NCBI GenBank assembly: GCA_002127295.1
Contig: NFUV01000001.1
Location: 1,116,001-1,180,000 of the forward strand
DNA length: 64,000 nucleotides
Reading direction: 5' to 3'
From: Chitinophagaceae bacterium IBVUCB2
GTDB taxonomy: Bacteria > Bacteroidota > Bacteroidia > Chitinophagales > Chitinophagaceae
The notes under the pieces were generated by a model, which saw only the letters and a list, made by a program, of their open reading frames with translations, made no database searches and was not told the origin of the DNA. Each line of letters starts with the position of its first letter. Positions within the stretch are counted from its first letter, which is position 1. Of the stretch, positions 36,671 to 44,844 are shown piece after piece. The position numbers and the translations under genes are program-made.

Positions 36671-37291
36671 ATGATAGCAGAAAAGAAAACTACAGTTGCT
36701 CTGCCGGTAATGGAACATTTTTATACATTACAGGGTGAAGGCTATCACCAGGGCAAGGCTGCTTATTTTATTAGGCTTGGCGGTTGTGATGTTGGTTGTG
36801 TATGGTGTGATGTAAAAGAAAGTTGGGATGCAGAGAAACATCCGAAGTATGGAATTAACAGTCTGGTTAAGGAAGTAAAAAAAACGCCAGCAGGAATAGT
36901 TGTTATTACCGGCGGTGAGCCTTTGATGCATAACCTGGACGAATTGACCACTGCATTAAAAAAAGCAGGATTGCAAACCAATATTGAAACATCCGGGGCA
37001 CATCCGTTAAGTGGCACCTGGGATTGGATCTGTCTTTCTCCAAAAAAATTCAAAGCACCACTACCAGAAGTAGTCCCCTATGCCAACGAATTAAAAGTGG
37101 TGATTTTTAATAAATCAGATTTTGAATGGGCAGAAAAATATGCAGCACAGGTTTCTTCTTCCTGTAAATTATTCCTGTCTCCGGAATGGGATAAAAAAGA
37201 AGTGGTCACACCGTGGATGATTGACTATATTAAAGCCAACCCTAAATGGGAACTTAGTTTACAGATACATAAGTATATCAATGTGCCATAA
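36671..37291 (+). CDS. queE: 7-carboxy-7-deazaguanine synthase
   Basis: A 206-residue radical SAM enzyme of queuosine biosynthesis, converting carboxytetrahydropterin to 7-carboxy-7-deazaguanine. It shows EHFYTLQGEGYHQGKAAYFIRLGGCDVGC-type opening with the 4Fe-4S cysteines at residues 39, 43 and 46 (CDVGCVWC). The SAM-contact region VVITGGEPLMHNL and IETSGAHPL follow. The short length fits QueE, which has a reduced barrel. It is downstream of folD in one operon. Other queuosine genes are not in the window. Confidence 0.94.
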   Translation: MIAEKKTTVALPVMEHFYTLQGEGYHQGKAAYFIRLGGCDVGCVWCDVKESWDAEKHPKYGINSLVKEVKKTPAGIVVITGGEPLMHNLDELTTALKKAGLQTNIETSGAHPLSGTWDWICLSPKKFKAPLPEVVPYANELKVVIFNKSDFEWAEKYAAQVSSSCKLFLSPEWDKKEVVTPWMIDYIKANPKWELSLQIHKYINVP

Positions 37292-37391
37292 ATGCCGGGC
37301 AATTTGTAAGCAACCTTCTGTTTAACATTTTCTTCTTCGATCGGGAATAAATTTCGAGTAGCTTCGTTATAGAATCTCCAATCTTATATCA

Positions 37392-39305
37392 ATGAAAAAA
37401 CTTCTTCTTTTCGCAGCCCTTTCTTTTTTCTCCCATACTGCATTTTCGCAATACGACCCGGAAAAAGTAAACAAGAAAGCGGTTGAATTATATAACCAGG
37501 CATTGGAAAGAGCACAAGATGGAAATTTGGCCAGTGCTGCAGGTATGCTTTTAAAATGTATTGAGATTGATAAAAAATACGTTGATGCTTATCTTTCATT
37601 GGCCGGTGTGTATGGACAATTAAAAAGTTATAAAAGCAGTACTGAATATTACGAGAAAGCATTTTTAATTGATTCCAACTATACTATAGAATATAAATTG
37701 CCTTATTCCATCAATCTTGCAGGACAAGGCGAGTTTGATAAAGCGCTGTTTGCTATCAATGAACTGTTGAATAAAAATCCACCGAAAGGTTCATCCACTT
37801 ACAAAGCTGCTGAATTTAGAAAAAAGTCGTATGAATTTGCTGTTGACTTTGCTAAAAAAAACACTAACAAAAACTATGTATTTGCGCCTCAGAATATTGG
37901 CGGAAATATCAACACCAGCGAACCAGAATATTTTCCTTCGGTAAGTATTGATGGGAAAGAATTTGTTTTTACAAGACGCCTGAATAATTACAACGAAGAT
38001 TTTTTTTCCAGCAACCTAACTAATAAAAATTGGGATAAAGCTCTACCATTAAAAGGCGATGTGAATACTCCACAGAACGAAGCTGGACAAAATATTTCAC
38101 AAGACGGGCAGTGGTTAGTCTTTACGGCTAATGGCCGGCAACAGGGATTTGGCAATTTTGATATTTACATTTCGTATCTCACGCCAACGGGTTGGAGCGA
38201 AGCCACTAACCTTGGGGGAAGAGTCAATTCAGATCAATGGGATTCACAACCTTGCTTATCGCCTGATAAAAGAGAACTCTATTTTGCCAGCCGTCGTATG
38301 GGCGGTTATGGTGGAAGTGATATTTATGTTTGCCGCATGCAAGCCAATGGTCGTTGGGGCGAAGCAGAAAATCTTGGCCCGGAAATTAACACAACCGGTG
38401 ACGATCAATGTCCATTCATACATGCAGACAATCAAACGTTGTATTTTGTATCTAATGGTTTACAAGGCTATGGTGGTAATGATTTGTTTTATGCAAGAAA
38501 AGGACCTGGCGGTGTGTGGAGCAAACCCATGAACATGGGCTATCCTATCAATACTATTAATGATGAAGGGACTCTATTTATTGCAGCAGACGGTGTAACT
38601 GCTTACTATGCCAGCGACAGAAGTGATTCCAAAGGCGGACATGATATTTATAGTTTTGAATTACCGGTGAACGTTCGTCCCTATAAAACACTCTGGGTAA
38701 AAGGACAAGTGTTTGATAAAAAAACAACCAAAGGCTTACCATCATCAGTTGAACTGATCGACCTCGCTAGCAACCAGGTAATAACCAAGGTGCAAACGGA
38801 TGAAACGGGCAATTATTTTATAACACTACCAGTAGGAAAAGATTATGCATTTAATGTAAATCGCCAGGGTTATTTATTCTTCTCTGATAATTTTTTAATG
38901 AGTGGTGTGTCACCTGATTCTACTTATCAAAAAAACATACCACTGCAACCAATCGAAGCAAATGCAAGCATTGTATTGAAAAATATTTTCTTTGACGTAA
39001 ATAAGTTTGAACTAAAAACAGAGTCACAAGCCGAGTTGGATAAATTAATTCAGTTACTTACTGAAAACCCAACTATAAAAATTGAAATTGGCGGCCATAC
39101 CGATAATATAGGTAAGCCTGCAGACAATCTTGCATTGAGCAATAACAGGGCAAAAGCTGTAATCAATTACCTGGCTACTAAAAATATACCTGGCGCAAGA
39201 TTAATTGCAAAAGGTTATGGTGAAACAAAACCTGTTGCTGATAATAAAACAGAAGAAGGCCGGGCATTAAACCGCAGAACAGAAATGAAAATTATAAGTC
39301 AGTAA
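37392..39305 (+). CDS. OmpA-family protein with TPR, beta-propeller and CRD (PorE-like)
   Basis: A 637-residue exported protein (signal MKKLLLFAALSFFSHTAFS). Domain order is: TPR-like helices at residues 25-150 (ELYNQALERAQDGNLASAAGMLLKCIEID); PD40/WD40-like propeller repeats at about 170-415 (EPEYFPSVSIDGKEFVFTRR, DSQPCLSPDKRELYFASRR, GGNDLFYARK); a carboxypeptidase-regulatory-like domain at about 430-510; and an OmpA peptidoglycan-binding domain at about 525-637 (NIFFDVNKFELKTESQAELDKL, GHTDNIG, NRRTEMKI). This TPR-propeller-CRD-OmpA order is that of PorE, which links the T9SS apparatus to the cell wall in Porphyromonas. Other OmpA proteins share it, so PorE identity is probable but not certain. 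Signal is Sec type rather than a clear lipobox. Confidence 0.85.
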   Translation: MKKLLLFAALSFFSHTAFSQYDPEKVNKKAVELYNQALERAQDGNLASAAGMLLKCIEIDKKYVDAYLSLAGVYGQLKSYKSSTEYYEKAFLIDSNYTIEYKLPYSINLAGQGEFDKALFAINELLNKNPPKGSSTYKAAEFRKKSYEFAVDFAKKNTNKNYVFAPQNIGGNINTSEPEYFPSVSIDGKEFVFTRRLNNYNEDFFSSNLTNKNWDKALPLKGDVNTPQNEAGQNISQDGQWLVFTANGRQQGFGNFDIYISYLTPTGWSEATNLGGRVNSDQWDSQPCLSPDKRELYFASRRMGGYGGSDIYVCRMQANGRWGEAENLGPEINTTGDDQCPFIHADNQTLYFVSNGLQGYGGNDLFYARKGPGGVWSKPMNMGYPINTINDEGTLFIAADGVTAYYASDRSDSKGGHDIYSFELPVNVRPYKTLWVKGQVFDKKTTKGLPSSVELIDLASNQVITKVQTDETGNYFITLPVGKDYAFNVNRQGYLFFSDNFLMSGVSPDSTYQKNIPLQPIEANASIVLKNIFFDVNKFELKTESQAELDKLIQLLTENPTIKIEIGGHTDNIGKPADNLALSNNRAKAVINYLATKNIPGARLIAKGYGETKPVADNKTEEGRALNRRTEMKIISQ

Positions 39306-39306
39306 T

Positions 39307-41487
39307 TTATTTTGAACCTAACCATAATTTTCCTGTAACTGATTTTCCATTTTGAAGTAATTGGTAATGATAAATACCCCGGGGGAAATCAGGAGTTGAA
39401 ATTTCTGTTGTTCCCGAATTAATTGTCCTTACAAATACCAACTGCCCGTTTGATGCAAACAATTTGAATGAGGCAACTTCTGTTACACCCGTATTATTAT
39501 AAAAATAGATTTTATTCCCAGTCTCTCCTGCCCAAATTTTCCATTGTGAAGTTTTATCGCCTTCGATAAAAATGATGGAAGAAAATTTCTCTTGTCCGTC
39601 TATATCTACCATTCTTAGTCTGTAAAACCATCCATAAGGCCCGGCATTTTTATCGGGATAAGTGTAATTAATAACCTGATTGCTGTTGCCTGCTGCTGCC
39701 ACAAAATCAATATCATTAAATAAAGTGCCGTTGCTGCTCCGTTGAATATAAAAAACTTTTGAATTCTGTTCCTGGGCAGTACTCCATTTAAGTTGGTTGG
39801 CAGAAACATTCACTCTCTCTCCCGTGAATGAAACAAGTGTTACCGGTAATGTACTACAAGAGCCGGATGCAATAGTAGTCATAGGTCCGGCACCACATGC
39901 GGTCGGATTAAAACAAGTTGGAGTAGTGGAATAAGCGATGCGGGCATTAGCTCCGGCAATATCGTTAGTTGAAAGAATTCTGTTGGATGAACCGTTCGCT
40001 ATTGCAAAGTGCATTACAGCCCCGGGACTAATTACATGTTGCAAACCATGATGGTGACCTAGCTCATGTAAGGCTACTGTTTCAAAATCATATTCATTTA
40101 TGGCGGGGGTAGCAGGCCCATATTCCCATGTAAGCCCTCCCGGAATGTCCCGAAATTGTATATCCAATTCATCAGCACACCATATTGTATTTTGTTGTTC
40201 ACAAAACCCCGGAATAGCACTGCCCGAAAATCTGGTAGTTGCTCTTGCTAAAACATTTGCTGGTAATCCAGGATCAAACAATACAATATTCACACCGTCA
40301 TCTCCAAAACCAGTTGCGGTATTTGCTCCAATTCTCCAGTTCATCCCGGTATTACAACGCCATGTTATCAAAGCCCTTTCAAAAGAAGCTCTTGCAGCAG
40401 CATTGCCCGAAAAACCAGAAGTAGTATTATACTGATAAGTATAGCCACCGAATGTATTCATATTCCTAAAATAATATCGCTGACGAGTGTCACCGGGAAA
40501 TCCAAAAAAATCTGAATTGATAGCGCTATGGCCGTAATTAACTATGAGCGAACTACCAGAAACATCGGCCGCATTAACTCTTATGGGACCAGTTCCCCCA
40601 TCTTGGGGAACTTTCACTGTTATACTTGCATCTGTCCAAGCAACGATATCACTTGCTACCCCCGAAGAAATAAATGTAGCTCCTCCATTATTTGCGTTTG
40701 AAAAAAATACAGTACCTGGCGAAGTTCCAAAGCCAGAACCAGTTATAGTAATAAAATCAGCCGGATCAATGGTGCCACCACGAGTTGGATTTGGCGAAAA
40801 AGTGGTTATCGCTTCTATTTGATTTGGCGGAACTGATAGTGTGTTTCTTGATTGAAATATTTCTCCGGATGGCTTTTTGGCTACTTGCCCTGTCAAATTA
40901 TTGATTGACTGAAAAAAATCTTGCTCCTTTTTTTTGCTTCTGTCGGATATATCATAGTACTCGTTGTTGCTATTGGCAAAGGCTCCCTGTGCATCAGCGT
41001 AAGCCAGTAATTGCAAAGCTTGTGGATTTTGCCGGCGAAAATTTTTATCATCATTCACCAGGTTATCCGCTTCCAGCATCAGCACATATTCATGCTGTTG
41101 GTCCAATTGAAGAGAAGGATTTACCAATGTAGCTTTATTCCCATATACACCACCCAGCGTTATAACATAAAGCGTTTCAACAGCACTATGATTTTTTAGC
41201 CAGGCATTTACTTTTAATTTATTAAGTGTGTTTATATTTCCGGTTGCTTGGTCAACATACGTATGTTTTTCTACTACCTGGCCCAATACAATATAGCCGG
41301 CATTGCTGACCCGCTGTTCTAAAGAAACCGGGTAATACATACATTGCGATGAAAGTTTCTGAATAGATAATAAGAATACAAGAAGCAGGCTGAAGAAGCC
41401 AATAGCAGGTTTGTTCACAGATTGATTGATTTTATAAGATAAATATAATACATCTTTTACGACAAAAGAAGTGTTCCTGACAACCAC
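39307..41487 (-). CDS. T9SS-exported zinc metalloprotease with IPT/TIG domain
   Basis: A 726-residue protein. A hydrophobic signal segment (AIGFFSLLLVFLLSIQKLSSQ) begins about residue 29. The true start may be the GTG at 41418 rather than the first ATG. An IPT/TIG immunoglobulin-like domain lies at about residues 225-315 (TITGSGFGTSPGTVFFSNA). The catalytic zinc motif HELGHHHGLQH is at 474-484, a HExxHxxGxxH metzincin signature. The last 80 residues form a type A T9SS sorting domain (SFKLFASNGQLVFVRTI, FPRGIYHYQLLQNGK, GKLWLGSK). It should be secreted or surface-attached by the T9SS and degrade extracellular protein. Only 1 bp separates its stop from the convergent PorE-like gene. Confidence 0.88.
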   Translation of the reverse strand: MVVRNTSFVVKDVLYLSYKINQSVNKPAIGFFSLLLVFLLSIQKLSSQCMYYPVSLEQRVSNAGYIVLGQVVEKHTYVDQATGNINTLNKLKVNAWLKNHSAVETLYVITLGGVYGNKATLVNPSLQLDQQHEYVLMLEADNLVNDDKNFRRQNPQALQLLAYADAQGAFANSNNEYYDISDRSKKKEQDFFQSINNLTGQVAKKPSGEIFQSRNTLSVPPNQIEAITTFSPNPTRGGTIDPADFITITGSGFGTSPGTVFFSNANNGGATFISSGVASDIVAWTDASITVKVPQDGGTGPIRVNAADVSGSSLIVNYGHSAINSDFFGFPGDTRQRYYFRNMNTFGGYTYQYNTTSGFSGNAAARASFERALITWRCNTGMNWRIGANTATGFGDDGVNIVLFDPGLPANVLARATTRFSGSAIPGFCEQQNTIWCADELDIQFRDIPGGLTWEYGPATPAINEYDFETVALHELGHHHGLQHVISPGAVMHFAIANGSSNRILSTNDIAGANARIAYSTTPTCFNPTACGAGPMTTIASGSCSTLPVTLVSFTGERVNVSANQLKWSTAQEQNSKVFYIQRSSNGTLFNDIDFVAAAGNSNQVINYTYPDKNAGPYGWFYRLRMVDIDGQEKFSSIIFIEGDKTSQWKIWAGETGNKIYFYNNTGVTEVASFKLFASNGQLVFVRTINSGTTEISTPDFPRGIYHYQLLQNGKSVTGKLWLGSK

Positions 41488-41507
41488 CTACCAATCAATT
41501 CTTCCAG

Positions 41508-41515
41508 TATATTTG
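41508..41515 (+). promoter_or_regulatory. -7 box of dprA
   Basis: TATATTTG (TAnnTTTG) ends 13 bases before the dprA ATG at 41529. Confidence 0.5.
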
Positions 41516-41528
41516 ATTTTGCCTCATC

Positions 41529-42629
41529 ATGAAACCTGATCTGCTTTATCAGCTTGCATTAACGTTTATCCCTAACATAGGCCCCGTGCAGGCAAAAATT
41601 TTACTACAGCATTGCGAAGCTGAAGAAATCTTTCATGCAAAAAAAAGCTTCCTGGAAAAAATTGAAGGCATCGGGCCTGTGAGGGCTGAATCCATAAAAA
41701 CCTTTACCGGTTTTGACAGAGCGGAAGAAGAAATAAAGTTTATTGAAAAATATAAGATCAAAACTTTGTTTCTTACAGATGAACAATATCCCAAACGTTT
41801 ATTAAACTGTTACGATTCTCCCACCCTGCTATTTTACAAAGGCAATGCTGATTTAAATGCATCGAAGATTGTTGCCATTATCGGCACCCGCAGCCATACG
41901 GAATATGCTAAACAGGTAACGGAAAAGTTAGTAAAAGAATTATCGGCTCAAAATATTTTAGTAATCAGCGGTCTTGCTTTTGGTGTCGACGCTATTGCTC
42001 ATAAAGCTTCCCTTAAAAATGATTTGCCAACAATAGGCATATTGGCACATGGGCTCGATAAAATTTATCCTGCTGAACATACAAACCTGGCGAAAGACAT
42101 GGTAAAAAACAATGGAGGATTACTTACTGAATTCTGGAGTAAAACAAAACCGGACAAACATAATTTTCCTTCCCGCAACCGCATAGTAGCCGGTATGAGT
42201 GATGCTGTAATTGTTATTGAAACAGACATTAAAGGCGGCAGTATGATCACCGCCGAATTAGCCAATGGATACAACAAAGATGTATTTGCCATTCCCGGTA
42301 AATTAACGGACACAAAAAGTGCAGGTTGTAATTACCTTATAAAAAATAACAAGGCCATGTTACTATCAGGCGCTAATGAATTGATTGAAACAATGGGCTG
42401 GCAGGAAACAAAAAAAGCAAAGTCTAAAAAACAAAAAGAGTTATTTATTGAGTTAACCCCAAATGAAAAAACGATAATAGCTATATTAAGAGAAAAAGAA
42501 ACCGCTCATATTGATGAAATAAATAGCAAAAGTGGCTTAAATAGCAGTGCGGTTGCCGCTGGTATATTAAGCCTTGAGTTGCAGAATGTGATAGTATCTT
42601 TACCGGGCAAATTATATCAGCTTAGCTGA
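41529..42629 (+). CDS. dprA: DNA-processing protein A
   Basis: A 366-residue protein that loads RecA on incoming single-stranded DNA during natural transformation. An N-terminal HhH region (residues 10-60) has TFIPNIGPVQAKILL and IEGIGPVRAESI. The Rossmann-like DprA core (about 90-290) has KIVAIIGTRSHTEYAKQ, LVISGLAFGVDAIAHKASL, PSRNRIVAGMSDAVIVIE and GSMITAELANGYNKDVFAIPG. The C-terminal winged helix spans about 310-366. All conserved segments are present, so it is likely functional. It is divergent from the metalloprotease gene. Confidence 0.95.
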   Translation: MKPDLLYQLALTFIPNIGPVQAKILLQHCEAEEIFHAKKSFLEKIEGIGPVRAESIKTFTGFDRAEEEIKFIEKYKIKTLFLTDEQYPKRLLNCYDSPTLLFYKGNADLNASKIVAIIGTRSHTEYAKQVTEKLVKELSAQNILVISGLAFGVDAIAHKASLKNDLPTIGILAHGLDKIYPAEHTNLAKDMVKNNGGLLTEFWSKTKPDKHNFPSRNRIVAGMSDAVIVIETDIKGGSMITAELANGYNKDVFAIPGKLTDTKSAGCNYLIKNNKAMLLSGANELIETMGWQETKKAKSKKQKELFIELTPNEKTIIAILREKETAHIDEINSKSGLNSSAVAAGILSLELQNVIVSLPGKLYQLS

Positions 42630-42705
42630 TTTTTTGAGGCAACAAATAAAGTGTTTTTGTTGTCTTTAGCTCAATAATACCAGAATTACAGCCGTTTTAC
42701 ACCTG

Positions 42706-44733
42706 ATGAATAGATTATTACAACCCGTTGGCCTGCTTATGCTTTGTTTATTCGGGCTTTTTACAACGCCGGTATTTTCTCAATGTACTACGTTAGGACA
42801 AACTCCAGCCACAGCTTTCCCGGTTTGCGGCACAAAAGTATTTCAGCAAACTACGGTTCCCTTTTGTAATACTTCAAATTTGACTGTTCCGGGATGTACT
42901 AACGCCACATACCAGGACAAAAACCCTTTTTATTATAAGTTTACTTGCTATGTTTCCGGCACATTAGGTTTTGTAATTACACCCAACCAACCAAACGAGG
43001 ATTATGACTGGCAATTGTATGATATTACCGGTAAGAACCCCAATACTATTTTTACTGACCCTTCAACTGTAGTTACAGGAAATTGGTCGGGGAGTTCTGG
43101 TCCTACCGGAACATCAGCAACTGGTGTAAATTTTATCCAGTGTGCATCGGATCCTTCGGTTGCTTTCCCAACTTTTGCAGCGATGCCCAACCTTATTGCT
43201 GGTCATGAATATTTATTAATGATAAGTCATTATTCAGACACACCTAACGGCTATGATCTATCTTTTACTAATGGGGGAAATGCCGTTATCACCGACCCGT
43301 TACAACCGATCATGCAAAAAGTAACACCGGATTGTGATGGCACAAAAATTACTTTAAAGCTGAATAAAAAAATTCGTTGCACTACTATTACTGCCTCCGG
43401 GTCTGAGTTTAGTTTATCCCCTGCAGTCGCCACCGTTATTTCAGCTGTTACTGATTCCTGTGCTTTTGGTTTTGACTTTGACGAAGTAATGTTAACGCTG
43501 TCCGCTCCGCTTACCAGCAACATTTATGAACTAATCATTAATAACGGCACTGATGCAAATACGCTACTCGATATCTGCGGCAATGAAATTCCGCAAGGAA
43601 CCAGAATTCAGTTTGAATATATTATACCACAACCAATTCTTGCGGACAGTGTAGGCAAACCTGCTTGTGCTACCGATTCTATATTGGTGTATTACCCAAA
43701 AAAAATCAGGTGCTCTACCGTTTCACCCAATGGTGGTGATTTTACAGTAACCGGTCCAACCCCTGTTACTGTTATTGGTGCCACAGGAAATTGCTTGAAC
43801 GACCTGACTGATTATGTTGTTGTAAAATTTGCTTCGCCCATTCTTACACAAGGCAATTATATTTTGTCTATAGACCCGGGAATTGATGGTAGCCCTGTAT
43901 TTGATTTATGTGGGCAACCAATTCTGCCTCAAACATTATCTTTCTCTACTGCCGATACAGTTAATGCAGGTTTCACTTTTACCAATGCAATGGGTTGTCA
44001 GCGGGACACATTGGCTTTTTCGCACAACGGTGCTAATGGTGTAAACAAATGGAATTGGATTTTTAATAACGGCAATCCTGTAACTACGCAATCACATACA
44101 ATAATATGGCCGGCTAAAAGTTCTAATACCGTTCAGCTGATTGTTGATAACGGAACTTGCAGAGATACGTCTAACAGCAATATTGAATTGGACAATGAAG
44201 TGAAAGCTATTTTCACTATGCCTTCTATTATTTGCCCGGAAGATTTACTGGAAGTAAAAAACGAAAGCGAAGGATTGATTGATGCGTGGAGATGGAATTT
44301 TGATGTTGTTAGTACCAGCAATCTAAAAGACCCGTTGCCTTTCCTGATGCCCACATTAAACCGGGAAGCTTATTACACTGTAAAACTTGTTGCTTCTAAT
44401 AATACAATTGGTTGTAGCGATAGTACCCGAAAAACATTAACGGTACTGGACAATTGTTTGATAGCCGTTCCCACTGGATTTACTCCCAACAACGATGGGC
44501 TCAATGATTTCTTTCGACCAAATAATGCAATTAAGGCCGATAATTACGAATTCAAAGTGTATAACCGCTGGGGCCAACTAGTTTTTTCTACTAACAACTG
44601 GCAGGATAAATGGGATGGCCGCATAAACGGCGAATTACAAACTACCGGTGTGTATGTATGGATGTTAAAGTACACTCACAGGGATACGGGAAAGGCAATT
44701 TTTCAAAAAGGTACAGTAACATTAATAAGGTAG
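42706..44733 (+). CDS. Surface protein with T9SS type B C-terminus, paralogue 1
   Basis: A 675-residue secreted protein (signal ...LFTTPVFSQ). After a cysteine-rich N-terminal module (residues 25-200, KNPFYYKFTCYVSGTLGFVI, DWQLYDITG) come two similar Ig-like repeats (about 205-310 and 310-425, each with a 'K.IRC.T...G..F' core). Two PKD-like modules follow (AFSHNGANGVNKWNWIF; ESEGLIDAWRWNFDVV). The last 90 residues are the gliding-motility/CHU_C type B sorting domain: PTGFTPNNDGLNDFFRP, YEFKVYNRWGQLVF, KWDGRINGELQTTGVYVWML, FQKGTVTLIR. It should be exported by T9SS. The function of the passenger is unknown. A close paralogue follows directly. Confidence 0.92.
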   Translation: MNRLLQPVGLLMLCLFGLFTTPVFSQCTTLGQTPATAFPVCGTKVFQQTTVPFCNTSNLTVPGCTNATYQDKNPFYYKFTCYVSGTLGFVITPNQPNEDYDWQLYDITGKNPNTIFTDPSTVVTGNWSGSSGPTGTSATGVNFIQCASDPSVAFPTFAAMPNLIAGHEYLLMISHYSDTPNGYDLSFTNGGNAVITDPLQPIMQKVTPDCDGTKITLKLNKKIRCTTITASGSEFSLSPAVATVISAVTDSCAFGFDFDEVMLTLSAPLTSNIYELIINNGTDANTLLDICGNEIPQGTRIQFEYIIPQPILADSVGKPACATDSILVYYPKKIRCSTVSPNGGDFTVTGPTPVTVIGATGNCLNDLTDYVVVKFASPILTQGNYILSIDPGIDGSPVFDLCGQPILPQTLSFSTADTVNAGFTFTNAMGCQRDTLAFSHNGANGVNKWNWIFNNGNPVTTQSHTIIWPAKSSNTVQLIVDNGTCRDTSNSNIELDNEVKAIFTMPSIICPEDLLEVKNESEGLIDAWRWNFDVVSTSNLKDPLPFLMPTLNREAYYTVKLVASNNTIGCSDSTRKTLTVLDNCLIAVPTGFTPNNDGLNDFFRPNNAIKADNYEFKVYNRWGQLVFSTNNWQDKWDGRINGELQTTGVYVWMLKYTHRDTGKAIFQKGTVTLIR

Positions 44734-44844
44734 AATTAGCTAATTTTAGGAATTGCACTTGTGGCTGTGAAACAGCTTTCTTCAATTTGTATAGGAAATT
44801 AATTTCTCGACTTACTCTTTCATTAAAAAATTTGAAAAAGACTG

